Of a DNA stretch of 48,051 nt, positions 7,665 to 16,639 are shown one piece after another. This DNA comes from an uncultured Clostridia bacterium. Lineage in GTDB: Bacteria; Bacillota; Clostridia; Oscillospirales; Acutalibacteraceae. The stretch's first letter is position 1. Each line of letters opens with the position of its first letter. The notes under the pieces were generated by a model. The model searched no databases. It was not told the origin of the DNA and saw nothing but the letters and a program-made list of their open reading frames with translations. The stretch lies in assembly GCA_904397895.1 (NCBI GenBank), contig CAJFOZ010000015.1, forward strand, positions 1-48,051. The letters are read 5' to 3'. A program made the position numbers and the translations under genes.

Positions 7665-7673
7665 TGATATAAT
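7665..7673 (+). promoter_or_regulatory. Extended -10 promoter upstream of the GH92 gene
   Basis: TGATATAAT (7665-7673) is an extended -10 box 38 bp before the start codon; the -35 region is weak (TGCACT at 7646). The rest of the 7309-7711 gap holds the terminator at 7343 and an AT-rich stretch (about 7440-7660) in which I see no gene and no clear operator. Confidence 0.5.
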
Positions 7674-7711
7674 TGTGCACGGGCTCAAAAAAACAAAAAG
7701 GAGAGATCAAA

Positions 7712-10700
7712 TTGAAGGACCATCTAAGGAAACTCAAAAGGCCGCTGAGCTTGTTGCTGTCGGCGACCTGTATTTTGAGTTTTTGTTTCTCGACGGTATC
7801 GGCCACTAGCCTAGACGATACCGGGAAACAAGAGATCCATTTCCAGACTTCGTTTGAATCTGGAGATCCCAGTCCCATTGAATCGAGACTGGATGGGGAC
7901 CGAAGCAAGAATGTAGAATCGGTCGCCGACGTCGGCAGACTGGCGGGGGATGTGACCCATCTAGTCTGTTCGGATACGCTGTGGGGAAGCCCGGACTTTA
8001 AGGCCGAAGAGGGCAAACACAATTTGTTTGACTACAATACCGGCAGCAAATTCCTCACCAGTATGCAGCCCAGCCAATCGGAGCCTGTAGAGGTTGGGTT
8101 TGAACTGGAGCAATCGGCTGTCGTACAAACCTATCTGATTGCATCGGGTGTAGATGAACCAAGCCGAGACCCTTCCGCCTGGACCCTGTATGGTTCAGAG
8201 GACAAACAGGATTGGGTGGAGCTTGACAAACAACAGGGAATCACCTTCTCTTCCCGGGAGGAGAAAAAGATATTTTCCTTCTCCAATACCACACCGTACC
8301 GTTACTATAAAATGGTCGTGACAGGAAACTCCGGCGCCCCCATGACCCAATTCTCGGAGTTGCAGTTGGCTAGTGAACAGGTGGAACCGTCGGTGGATTT
8401 GACATCTCTCCTGGACCTGGATTCCGTGCAGGCACCCGCCTCTGTCAATGACATCGATGTCATCAGCAATTTGTTTGATTATAATACCAATTCCAAATAT
8501 GTGACCTCCACGGTGGGCAGTGCCGAAGAGCCCCTTACTTTGACCTTCGGCCTGAAAAAGGCCTGTAAAACCACCGAATACGTCATTGCGTCGGGCAACG
8601 ACGAGGATGGACGGGATCCTGCTTCTTGGACGCTGTACGGCTCTTCGGACGGCACCGATTGGAAGGCCATCGACCAGCAGAAGAATGTAACCTTCCAGAA
8701 CCGTCAGCAAAAGAAAACCTTCCTGCTGTCCCAACCCGGTACCTACCAGTGGTTTAAGCTGGAGATCACCGGCAACCATGGGGCTCCCATGACCCAGTTC
8801 TCGGAGGTTCAGGTACGCGGAGCCTTGCCCGGATGCGCCACCTCTTATATCGACATGGAAACGCTGGATGGCGATCCGGACTTTAATGAGAATGAAGGAA
8901 AAGCAAAACTATTTGACTTTGACACCGGCAGTAAATTTGTCACATCCACCATTCCTGGGGATGGCAAAACCGTGTCGGTATCCTTCTCGTTGACCCAGCC
9001 TTTTGTGGTGGATACCTATATTTTAGGTTCGGGTCCGGACATGCCGGAGCGCAATCCCATGGACTGGACCCTCTACGGCTCCAACGATGGAAGCCAGTGG
9101 GATGAGTTGGACAGCCGCGCAGGGGAAACCTTCCGCATCGAAAGGGATCTTAGGAGCTTCTCCTTTGACAACGATACGGCTTACCAGCAATATAAACTGG
9201 TGATCTCCAAGATCAATGGCGCTACCGACGTGACCCAATTTTCGGAATTCCATTTGCTGGGCACCCCGGTAAATGGAGAGGCGTCCCAAGCAATCGGGAC
9301 CAATGTGTCGGTACAGGCGGCCGGCGGGGATGAGGATGCCCAAACCTCGCCTATGAAGACCCGCAAGAGCCGCGGGCCGGCCGACGCTTACAGCAGCCTG
9401 ACCTCCACCGGCTGGACTGGTTGGAGCGCCCTGGAAGTCAAGGGCCGTCATGTAGGCAATGAAGAAGCCTATTGCTACAATGTCATTTACGACAATCTTT
9501 CCATCCCGGTCACCCAGAACACCAATTTGAGCTATGTGTTCTTCCCAGCCCTTGATGATCCGGACGGATACGACTTTGATTTCACATCGCAACATATGGC
9601 CGTGGATTTGAAGTTCAGCGACGGCACCTATCTGAGCCAGCTGGGTGCCAGGGATCAAAATGGTTCCATCGTCAGCCCCATGGCACAAGGCCAGTCGGAT
9701 GTCCTGGCCTACATGCAGTGGAACCACATTTATTCCAACATCGGTTCTGTAGCGGCCGGCAAGACCATTGAGCAGGTGCTGATCGGTTATCATAAAGCCG
9801 ACAATCCCCAAGGCGATACCGTCTTTATGGGATATTTTGACGACATCGAGATTGAAACCGCCCCTCCGGTGGAATACGATCATTTGTCCGATTACGTCAA
9901 TATCCTGAGGGGTACCAACAATACATGGTCTTATTCCCGTGGCATCACCAGCCCCTTGGTGACCATGCCCCACGGATTTAACTCCATCGCCCCGGCAACT
10001 GATTCTAAGAACACCACCCCTTATGTCTATCAGCTGGCCGGACCCAAAACCAGCCTGCGCCATATGACCATTACCCATGCGGCGTCTCCGTGGCTGGGCG
10101 ACTGGGGAACCTGGCAGTTCATGGCCAATACCGACATCGACTATGATTCGGTCACCACAGGAGCCGATATCAATGCCGATCGCCGCGCCTCCACCTTTAC
10201 CCATGAAAACGAGGTGGCCAAGGCCCATTACTACAGCGTCACCTTTGAGGAAGGGACCCCTGCCTCCAACGTGACTATGGAGGTAACCCCCACCTCTCAC
10301 GCCATGTACACCCGCTTCACCTTCCCGGAGGACAGCCAGAACCGCAACCTGATCTTCGACTGCGAATGGGCCGACGGCGGCCTCACCTTCCACGGGGACG
10401 GCAGCTTTACCGCCTATTCCGACCACATTTATGGCCATGGTGAATACAGCCCTGGACGTGTCAACGGTGCTACCAGAATGTACATCTACGGCGTTATCGA
10501 TCAGCCCTATGAGAATGCCAAGGCTGTAGATACCAAAATGGGCATCGTCAGCTTCGGCGAGGATACCAACACCGTCACCATGAAACTGGCTACCTCCTTT
10601 ATCAGCGAGGAACAGGCCAAACATAATCTGGAACTGGAAATCGCAGAAAACGATACCTTTGATTCCATTTTCCAAAAGGCCCAGGCCGAGTGGGACGATC

Positions 10701-13504
10701 AACTTGGTGTGATCCAAGTGGAAGGCGCCAACTTCGATCAGATGACCACCCTGTATTCCGGCCTCTATCGTATGTTTGCCTATCCGACCCTTTATTCGGA
10801 GAATGCCGGCACCAATGAGAATGAAGAATGGGTCTATTCCAGCCCCTACCACAGCCAGCCCACAGAACCGGTGGTGACCTCTGGTAAAATGTACACCATC
10901 AATGGATTCTGGGATACCTATCGTTCGGCCTGGCCGGCTTACTCCCTGTTCACTCCCACCATGGCCGGGGAGATGCTGGATGGTCTGGTAGAGCATTATA
11001 AAGACAGCGGCTGGGTGTCCCGTTGGGTGGCGCCTGGTGCCATCAACTGCATGGTAGGTACCAATGTTGACGCCATCTTCGGCGACGCCATGGTCAAGGG
11101 CATCGACTTCGACTATGAAGCGGCCTTCGACGCTTCCATTAAGAACAGTGCCGTTGTTTCAGACAATCTGGACAAAGGCGGCCGCATCCAGACCGAGACA
11201 TCCGTGTTCCGGGGTTATGTTTCCCGTGATGCCCACGAATCGTTCTCCTGGGGCATGGAGGATACCATCAACGACTACAACATCTCTAAAATGGCCGAGA
11301 TCCTGGGCAGGACCGATGAAGCGGCCTACTATAAGAACCGTGCCCTTAACTACGTCAATTACTTTAACGAGGATCTGGGCTGGTACATGGGCCGCAATTC
11401 CGACGGTACCTTCCGTGTAAACAGCATAGATGAATTCGATCCCAGTGCCTGGCACGAGAGAAATGGATACGATTACTGTGAATCCAATGCTTGGAACATG
11501 TCCTTTACCGCCGTGCAGGATATCCAAGGTATGATCAACCTCTATGGCGGTAAAGAAGCAGCCCTCAAGCGTCTGGACGATATGTTCAACGAGGATATGC
11601 GCGGCAAAGACGTTGGACAGCGGGAGATGCGTGAGGTCCGTCTGGGACAGTACAACCACACCAATGAACCTTCCATGTCCATTACCCATCTGTTTAACTA
11701 TCTGGGCCAGCCCTACCGCACCCAGGAATTGACAAGGGATGTCCTTGCCCGGTGCTATACCGGCAGCACCATCGGCCAAGGCTATCTTGGCGACGAAGAT
11801 AACGGCGCCGCCTCGGCCTGGTATGTGTTCAACGCCTTGGGATTCTATCCCGCCAGCGTTGGCAACCCGGAATACAGCATCACCTCGCCTCTCTATACCA
11901 AGGCCACCATCCGCCTGGAGAACGGCAAGGAACTGGTCATCAACGCACCCAACAATTCCCGTGAAAACGTCTACATCCAGAACGTCAAATTTAACGGGGA
12001 AGATTACGACAAGGTGTATTTCACCCATGACCAATTGACAGCCGGCGGCGTCATTGATTTTGAGATGGGTCCCAACCCCTCCAATTGGGGCACTGGCAGC
12101 GATGCCGTTCCTTCCTCCATCACTACCGGTGACCAGAAGCCGGAGCCTCTGGCCGATATCATCCCCTCCGACGTGACTGTTGCCTCTGAAATCCAGGGCG
12201 ACCAAGCGGTGGTGGTATGCGATACCTCGGAAGAGACCCGCTATCTCTTTGACAACACCAGCGGTTCTGCCGGTTCCCTGAAGGGACAAAACAAAGAGAT
12301 TATTTTCTACACCCCGGATCCCAAGGTGGTGTCCATGTACACCTTCTCCTCCGACGTGGATACCTCCAACATGCCTCATTCCTTCGCCCTCTACGGCTCC
12401 AACGACGGCCAAAACTGGACCTTGTTGGACAGCCGGGAGAATCAGACCTATGAATGGGGTAAATATACCCGTCCCTATGCTTTGGAACAGTCCAAATTAG
12501 CACCCTATCAGTACTTCAAGTTTGCCTTTGATGAAGAACGTGATCTGCGTCTGGCCGAGATCGAGTTGTTGGGTTCCGATAAGATGCCCGTGACACCTGA
12601 GATCCAGGTAGATCCCACCACCGCCCAGCTGGAAGTGGGCGAGACCACCCAGTTGACGGCCACCGTTACCCCTGCGGATGCAGGAGAGATCGTGTGGAGC
12701 TCTTCGGATGAGAGCGTCGCTACAGTGGATGAAAACGGCGTGGTGACGGCGCTGAAGGCAGGAGAAGCTGCCATTACAGCATCCCTTGCTTCCAACCCCG
12801 ACGTCAAGGCCAGCAGCACCATTACCGTTACAGACAAACCTGTAGTCATCCCGGAAATCAAAGTGGAACCGTCCACCGCTCAACTGGAAGTGGGTGAGAC
12901 CACCCAGTTGACGGCCACCGTCACCCCTGCGGATGCAGGAGAGATCGTGTGGAGCTCTTCGGATGAGAGCGTCGCTACAGTGGATGAAAACGGCATGGTG
13001 ACAGCGCTGAAGGCAGGAGAAGCCACCGTTACAGCATCCCTTGCTTCCAACCCCGACGTCAAGGCCAGCAGCACCATTACCGTTACAGACAAAGCGTCTA
13101 CAGTGGATAAATCCAAACTACAAGAACTGTATGAATCCAACAAGGATAAACAGCAGGGAAATTATACCGACGAAACCTGGGATATCTTTACCACAGCGCT
13201 GAAGCAGGCCAAGGATGTCTTAGACAATCCGGAGGCCCTCCAGAAGGATGTGGACAAAGCCTATGAGGATCTGCAAAATGCCATTTCCGGGCTGAAAGAA
13301 GAGAGTTCTTCTTCGTCCTCCTCCAGCTCATCGGGAGGAAGCTCATCCAAACCATCGGGATCCACCGGCGGCAGTGATTCGTCCGGCACCGATTCCCCCA
13401 ACACGGATGCAACTACTTCGCCGCTGCCCTTTATGCTGGTACTGGCTGCATCGGCAGGGGTTATGGCTTGGATTTGCATCAAGAAGAAGGTTGCCGATCA
13501 ATAA
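7712..13504 (+). CDS. Secreted multidomain GH92 alpha-mannosidase
   Basis: A 1930-aa surface enzyme. TTG 7712 is chosen because AAGGAG (7698-7703) precedes it and it opens a good signal peptide (KRPLSLLLSATCILSF, ending VSA). Three F5/8C-like repeats follow, marked by LFDYNTGSKF, LFDYNTNSKY and LFDFDTGSKF with WTLYGS segments. Next come a lectin-like region and the GH92 catalytic region from about protein residue 740 to 1470 (ITSPLVTMPHGFNS, GFWDTYRSAWP, WVAPGAINCMVGTN, DAHESFSWGMEDT, DEDNGAASAWYVFNALGFYP). A fourth F5/8C-like domain, two nearly identical Ig-like (Big_2) domains, a FIVAR-like helical domain, a Ser-rich linker and a C-terminal membrane helix complete it. SPNTD just before the helix may be a variant sorting motif. 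GH92 enzymes are calcium-dependent exo-alpha-mannosidases; use on host or yeast N-glycans is likely. It is monocistronic. Confidence 0.95.
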   Translation: MKDHLRKLKRPLSLLLSATCILSFCFSTVSATSLDDTGKQEIHFQTSFESGDPSPIESRLDGDRSKNVESVADVGRLAGDVTHLVCSDTLWGSPDFKAEEGKHNLFDYNTGSKFLTSMQPSQSEPVEVGFELEQSAVVQTYLIASGVDEPSRDPSAWTLYGSEDKQDWVELDKQQGITFSSREEKKIFSFSNTTPYRYYKMVVTGNSGAPMTQFSELQLASEQVEPSVDLTSLLDLDSVQAPASVNDIDVISNLFDYNTNSKYVTSTVGSAEEPLTLTFGLKKACKTTEYVIASGNDEDGRDPASWTLYGSSDGTDWKAIDQQKNVTFQNRQQKKTFLLSQPGTYQWFKLEITGNHGAPMTQFSEVQVRGALPGCATSYIDMETLDGDPDFNENEGKAKLFDFDTGSKFVTSTIPGDGKTVSVSFSLTQPFVVDTYILGSGPDMPERNPMDWTLYGSNDGSQWDELDSRAGETFRIERDLRSFSFDNDTAYQQYKLVISKINGATDVTQFSEFHLLGTPVNGEASQAIGTNVSVQAAGGDEDAQTSPMKTRKSRGPADAYSSLTSTGWTGWSALEVKGRHVGNEEAYCYNVIYDNLSIPVTQNTNLSYVFFPALDDPDGYDFDFTSQHMAVDLKFSDGTYLSQLGARDQNGSIVSPMAQGQSDVLAYMQWNHIYSNIGSVAAGKTIEQVLIGYHKADNPQGDTVFMGYFDDIEIETAPPVEYDHLSDYVNILRGTNNTWSYSRGITSPLVTMPHGFNSIAPATDSKNTTPYVYQLAGPKTSLRHMTITHAASPWLGDWGTWQFMANTDIDYDSVTTGADINADRRASTFTHENEVAKAHYYSVTFEEGTPASNVTMEVTPTSHAMYTRFTFPEDSQNRNLIFDCEWADGGLTFHGDGSFTAYSDHIYGHGEYSPGRVNGATRMYIYGVIDQPYENAKAVDTKMGIVSFGEDTNTVTMKLATSFISEEQAKHNLELEIAENDTFDSIFQKAQAEWDDQLGVIQVEGANFDQMTTLYSGLYRMFAYPTLYSENAGTNENEEWVYSSPYHSQPTEPVVTSGKMYTINGFWDTYRSAWPAYSLFTPTMAGEMLDGLVEHYKDSGWVSRWVAPGAINCMVGTNVDAIFGDAMVKGIDFDYEAAFDASIKNSAVVSDNLDKGGRIQTETSVFRGYVSRDAHESFSWGMEDTINDYNISKMAEILGRTDEAAYYKNRALNYVNYFNEDLGWYMGRNSDGTFRVNSIDEFDPSAWHERNGYDYCESNAWNMSFTAVQDIQGMINLYGGKEAALKRLDDMFNEDMRGKDVGQREMREVRLGQYNHTNEPSMSITHLFNYLGQPYRTQELTRDVLARCYTGSTIGQGYLGDEDNGAASAWYVFNALGFYPASVGNPEYSITSPLYTKATIRLENGKELVINAPNNSRENVYIQNVKFNGEDYDKVYFTHDQLTAGGVIDFEMGPNPSNWGTGSDAVPSSITTGDQKPEPLADIIPSDVTVASEIQGDQAVVVCDTSEETRYLFDNTSGSAGSLKGQNKEIIFYTPDPKVVSMYTFSSDVDTSNMPHSFALYGSNDGQNWTLLDSRENQTYEWGKYTRPYALEQSKLAPYQYFKFAFDEERDLRLAEIELLGSDKMPVTPEIQVDPTTAQLEVGETTQLTATVTPADAGEIVWSSSDESVATVDENGVVTALKAGEAAITASLASNPDVKASSTITVTDKPVVIPEIKVEPSTAQLEVGETTQLTATVTPADAGEIVWSSSDESVATVDENGMVTALKAGEATVTASLASNPDVKASSTITVTDKASTVDKSKLQELYESNKDKQQGNYTDETWDIFTTALKQAKDVLDNPEALQKDVDKAYEDLQNAISGLKEESSSSSSSSSSGGSSSKPSGSTGGSDSSGTDSPNTDATTSPLPFMLVLAASAGVMAWICIKKKVADQ
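12596..13093 (+). repeat. Tandem duplication encoding two Ig-like domains
   Basis: Two units, 12596-12850 and 12851-13093 (offset 255 bp, 85 codons), are nearly identical at the DNA level over most of their length, with differences mainly in the first strand. The duplication is in frame and looks recent. Confidence 0.9.
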
Positions 13505-13542
13505 TCCCAGCCTATCGCGCAATATTTAGTTTGCCGATAAGA

Positions 13543-13578
13543 AAACCGCCTTCCCCATAAGTACGGGGAAGGCGGTTT
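13543..13578. terminator. Bidirectional terminator between convergent genes
   Basis: AAACCGCCTTCCCC (13543-13556) pairs perfectly with GGGGAAGGCGGTTT (13565-13578), 8-base loop. It serves the GH92 gene on the plus strand and the lipoprotein gene on the minus strand. Confidence 0.88.
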
Positions 13579-13581
13579 CAT

Positions 13582-14109
13582 TTATTTGAGCTGGTCAAAG
13601 AGTTCTGCCAACGGGGGATAGTAGGGCGTTTGGCCATGGCCCCCATAAGAAGAAGTATCGAAATAAGATTTAAAGGTTTTGTCTGGGCTTTCCAGATAAT
13701 AGAGCTCGGCAGAATGATACTCCTCCCAGTTTGCATTGGGAGTAAAAATAATGCCGGTGACGGTCAATTCACTTTGAATATCCTTGTACGATGGGATGAG
13801 GGTGGTTTCTTGGTTGTAGAGGAGGTGGAGATAGTCCTCATTTTGCCACCGATATTCCTCGCCCTCCTGGTAGCACGCACAATGAATAGGTGAACTCCCG
13901 ACTGCCCAGATATCGTTGGAAAGGCATTCCAACAGCATCGCAAATTCCTCATCATCGGGAAGAAATATTCTTTCCTCTCCGGTTTTGTAATGGAGAACCA
14001 TCCGGCTGGGCTCTGGGAGGGGGAGATAACCGCGGTGATAACAGGAAGTCACATTCAGTAGCAAGATTATCACAACCAGGCTTAAATGAACATACTTTCT
14101 TTTCATCAT
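13582..14109 (-). CDS. Putative secreted lipoprotein of unknown function
   Basis: A 175-aa protein with a basic N-terminus (MMKRKYVH), a hydrophobic stretch (LSLVVIILLLNV) and TSC at about residues 21-23, which resembles a weak lipobox. The mature part is acidic and Tyr-rich, with no motif I recognise (for example FLPDDEEFAMLLECL and YYPPLAELFDQLK). It is probably exported and lipid-anchored. It is transcribed alone, converging on the GH92 gene with a shared terminator. Bases 14110-14312 upstream hold only the apgM terminator and no clear promoter. Confidence 0.75.
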   Translation of the reverse strand: MMKRKYVHLSLVVIILLLNVTSCYHRGYLPLPEPSRMVLHYKTGEERIFLPDDEEFAMLLECLSNDIWAVGSSPIHCACYQEGEEYRWQNEDYLHLLYNQETTLIPSYKDIQSELTVTGIIFTPNANWEEYHSAELYYLESPDKTFKSYFDTSSYGGHGQTPYYPPLAELFDQLK

Positions 14110-14265
14110 CTTTTCATCGCCTACTTTTTGAGTTGTAGTCTTCTAAAAAGCGTCGAAATTAGATGTCAACAGGTTGGAGTCCCTGTTATCAGTATAAGAG
14201 AGCTAAAATCAAAAATCAATCAAGGTAACGATACTGTAATAAGTAAAAAACCTATCTTCTTTGAC

Positions 14266-14300
14266 AAAAAAGCGCCCTTCCCAAAAAACAGGAGGGCGCT
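14266..14300 (-). terminator. Intrinsic terminator of apgM
   Basis: AGCGCCCT (14271-14278) pairs with AGGGCGCT (14293-14300). On the minus strand the stem is followed by a run of T (AAAAA at 14266-14270 on plus). Confidence 0.85.
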
Positions 14301-14312
14301 ATAACAATGCTT

Positions 14313-15539
14313 TTACACCTGGGGCAGCGGATCGCGACTCACAAACATCCGCATCAAATCTGGGCCATGATCGATCATCAGATTGGTCTCAGCAGCCTCC
14401 TGTTCGCTAAACTGGACGACGCTGGAAGAGATGGGCGCCTGCTTCTCATAAAGCAGGAATGGGACGGGGTCGGAGGCGTGGGTCCTGGTGCAGAGGGGGG
14501 TGGGATGGTCGGGCAGGATCATGATGCGATAGTTGGTGTAATCCTCCAGCCCCTTTAAAAGGGGAGCCAGCAGGCGGGAATCGATCATCTCAATGGCTTT
14601 GACTTTGTTGTCGGCCTCGCCGCGATGGCCGCATTCATCGGGGGCCTCGATGTGGACGTAAACCAAATCGCATCCAGCATCCAGCAGATCCAAAGCGGCT
14701 TTGGCCTTGCCTTCAAAGTTGGTATCGATGTATCCAGTGGCGCCTTTGACATCCACCACCCGCATCTTGGCGCAATAGCCGATGCCTTTGATGAGATCCA
14801 CCGCCGACACGACGCCTCCTTCCAGACCGAATTTATCCTGGAAGGAGGGGAGCTGCGGCTTTTTGCCCTGGCCCCACAGCCAGATAGAATTGGCCGGACG
14901 TTTGCCCTCAGCCACCCGCTTTTGATTGACCGGATGATCCTTTAGGATCTCATAGCTGTGTTTCATCATGCCAAGGAGAGGGGCAGCTTCCGGGGAATTG
15001 TTGAGATAAGGGCCCACCACTTGGCCAGAGATATCGTGAGGGGGCGTCAATTTGCCGGGATCCATCCCTTCATGCCACACCAAACAATGGCGATAACTGA
15101 TGCCGGCATGGAAGTCAAAGGCGCCGCCGCCCATTTCTTTTTGGATGGACTGGATAAGCTGGGCGGCTTCCTGGGAGGAGATATCGCCAGCGCAGTAATC
15201 CCGCATGACAGCGTCCTCATACCGGTCGGCGTCCGACAATGTCACAAGATTGCACCGAAGCGCCCAGTCGGAGGGGGAGAGGTCGATGCCCATGCTGACC
15301 GCCTCCAAGGGGGAACGGCCGGTATAATACTGTAAAGGATCGTACCCCATGACTGAAAGGTTGGCCACGTCGCTGCCGGGAGCCAAACCATCGGCTACCG
15401 TCTTAACCAGACCGACAGAGCCCTGTTGCGCCAGGGAATCCATATGGGGTTTATTGGCTCGGGTCATAGGAGTCTGGCCGCCCCACTGATCCACAGGATA
15501 ATCGGCCATTCCATCACAAAGTACCACAACGTATTTCAT
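14313..15539 (-). CDS. apgM: Cofactor-independent phosphoglycerate mutase, ApgM type
   Basis: A 408-aa enzyme of the alkaline-phosphatase superfamily, archaeal-type 2,3-bisphosphoglycerate-independent phosphoglycerate mutase, interconverting 3- and 2-phosphoglycerate in glycolysis. It shows the N-terminal metal site VVLCDGMADYP, the nucleophile region APGSDVANLSVMGYDP, YTGRSPLEA, HIEAPDECGHRGE with metal-binding Asp/His, and a final ILPDHPTPLCTRTHASDPVP. The start is the ATG at 15539, preceded by GAAGGATG; an upstream in-frame start at 15575 lacks a ribosome binding site. It is monocistronic on the minus strand. Confidence 0.93.
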   Translation of the reverse strand: MKYVVVLCDGMADYPVDQWGGQTPMTRANKPHMDSLAQQGSVGLVKTVADGLAPGSDVANLSVMGYDPLQYYTGRSPLEAVSMGIDLSPSDWALRCNLVTLSDADRYEDAVMRDYCAGDISSQEAAQLIQSIQKEMGGGAFDFHAGISYRHCLVWHEGMDPGKLTPPHDISGQVVGPYLNNSPEAAPLLGMMKHSYEILKDHPVNQKRVAEGKRPANSIWLWGQGKKPQLPSFQDKFGLEGGVVSAVDLIKGIGYCAKMRVVDVKGATGYIDTNFEGKAKAALDLLDAGCDLVYVHIEAPDECGHRGEADNKVKAIEMIDSRLLAPLLKGLEDYTNYRIMILPDHPTPLCTRTHASDPVPFLLYEKQAPISSSVVQFSEQEAAETNLMIDHGPDLMRMFVSRDPLPQV

Positions 15540-15671
15540 ATTGACACATCCTTCATAGGCTTGGATTATAACCATACAGAAAAATACCAGATCTTATTAT
15601 AGCAAAAATTAGGGAAAAAGGAAATCGGTTTTGTCAAAATGATGGGGGAATGTGCAGAAGAGGCCTGCGGG

Positions 15672-15700
15672 TTGTGTAAAAGGGGAAAAGAAGCTATAAT
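15672..15700 (+). promoter_or_regulatory. Sigma-A-type promoter for cwlD
   Basis: TTGTGT (15672-15677) and TATAAT (15695-15700) are 17 bp apart, 65 bp before the TTG start of the amidase gene. Confidence 0.65.
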
Positions 15701-15765
15701 GAAAACAAGCCAATTTAGGATTTTCCGGCCCTTGCCTGCATACATATGGTGTGGAGGTGAGGGCG

Positions 15766-16581
15766 TTGAAAGTCAAGTCAAAAAAGACCATAGCATGTAT
15801 TATGATCTCTCTGATGCTGGTTTTGACGGCGGTGGTGTGGTATCAGGTGTCGCCGCCGGCGGAGGACGCCTCGTCGGCCAACATGATGCAGGTCAAAACC
15901 GTCGTGCTGGATCCCGGCCACGGTGGCATGGACGGCGGCGCTACAGGAGGAGGCGGCAGCGTGGAAAAGGACGTCAATTTAGCGGTGGCGCTTAACTTGC
16001 GGGATATGCTGCGTATGGCTGGTTATCAGGTGGTCATGACCAGGGAAGAGGATATCTCTATCCACGATCCCTCGGCCAATACCGTGCGGGAGAAGAAGGT
16101 GTCGGATATCCACAACCGTCTTAAGATTCTGGAGCAGCATCCCGACAGCCTCTTTGTCAGCATCCATCAAAATAAATTTCCCCAGAGCCAGTATAGCGGC
16201 TCCCAGGTGTTTTATTCGGTCAACCATCCCTTTAGCGAGACCTTGGCCCAGTCCATCCAGCAGCAGCTGATCACCCAGCTCCAGCCGGACAACAACCGCG
16301 TCGTCAAGCCCATGGCCAAAGGGACTTATCTGTTGGAGCACGCCAAGACGCCGGCAGTGGTGGTAGAATGCGGGTTCCTCTCCAATTGGGAGGAGGAGGC
16401 AAAGCTCGTTACCCCGGAGTATCAGAGCAAATTGGCATTTGCCATTTTCTGCGGCATTACCCAGTCTAGGGAGCAGAGCAGCGGCGGCAATGTGAGCTCA
16501 GGGGTAAGCTCATCCGCATCAGGCACTTCCCAAGGGGCAAGTGAAGCACCTGCATCGTCAGGGACGCGGCCGGCGGCGTGA
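15766..16581 (+). CDS. cwlD: N-acetylmuramoyl-L-alanine amidase, CwlD-like
   Basis: A 271-aa Amidase_3 family zinc hydrolase that cleaves the amide bond between muramic acid and the stem peptide. An N-terminal membrane helix (ACIMISLMLVLTAVVWY) anchors or exports it. The catalytic domain shows LDPGHGGMDGGA (Zn His), VEKDVNLAVAL with the second ligand Glu, SLFVSIHQNKF (third His) and VVVECGFLSN with the catalytic Glu. A Ser/Ala-rich tail is dispensable-looking. In spore formers CwlD with a deacetylase makes muramic delta-lactam in cortex; that role is likely here given the sporulation genes. TTG 15766 is chosen because GGAGG (15753-15757) is 8 bases upstream; GTG at 15751 is in frame but overlaps that site. 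Confidence 0.88.
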   Translation: MKVKSKKTIACIMISLMLVLTAVVWYQVSPPAEDASSANMMQVKTVVLDPGHGGMDGGATGGGGSVEKDVNLAVALNLRDMLRMAGYQVVMTREEDISIHDPSANTVREKKVSDIHNRLKILEQHPDSLFVSIHQNKFPQSQYSGSQVFYSVNHPFSETLAQSIQQQLITQLQPDNNRVVKPMAKGTYLLEHAKTPAVVVECGFLSNWEEEAKLVTPEYQSKLAFAIFCGITQSREQSSGGNVSSGVSSSASGTSQGASEAPASSGTRPAA

Positions 16582-16639
16582 TAAAATGGGATAGGACGTT
16601 TTAGACCCGTCCGACGGCGGGGAAAGGAATGAAAAAGAT

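Noticed and set aside
9023-10996. A 657-codon open frame antisense to the GH92 gene
   Set aside because: It mirrors the codon pattern of the sense gene, has no ribosome binding site and no recognisable domain. The same applies to 11159-12412.
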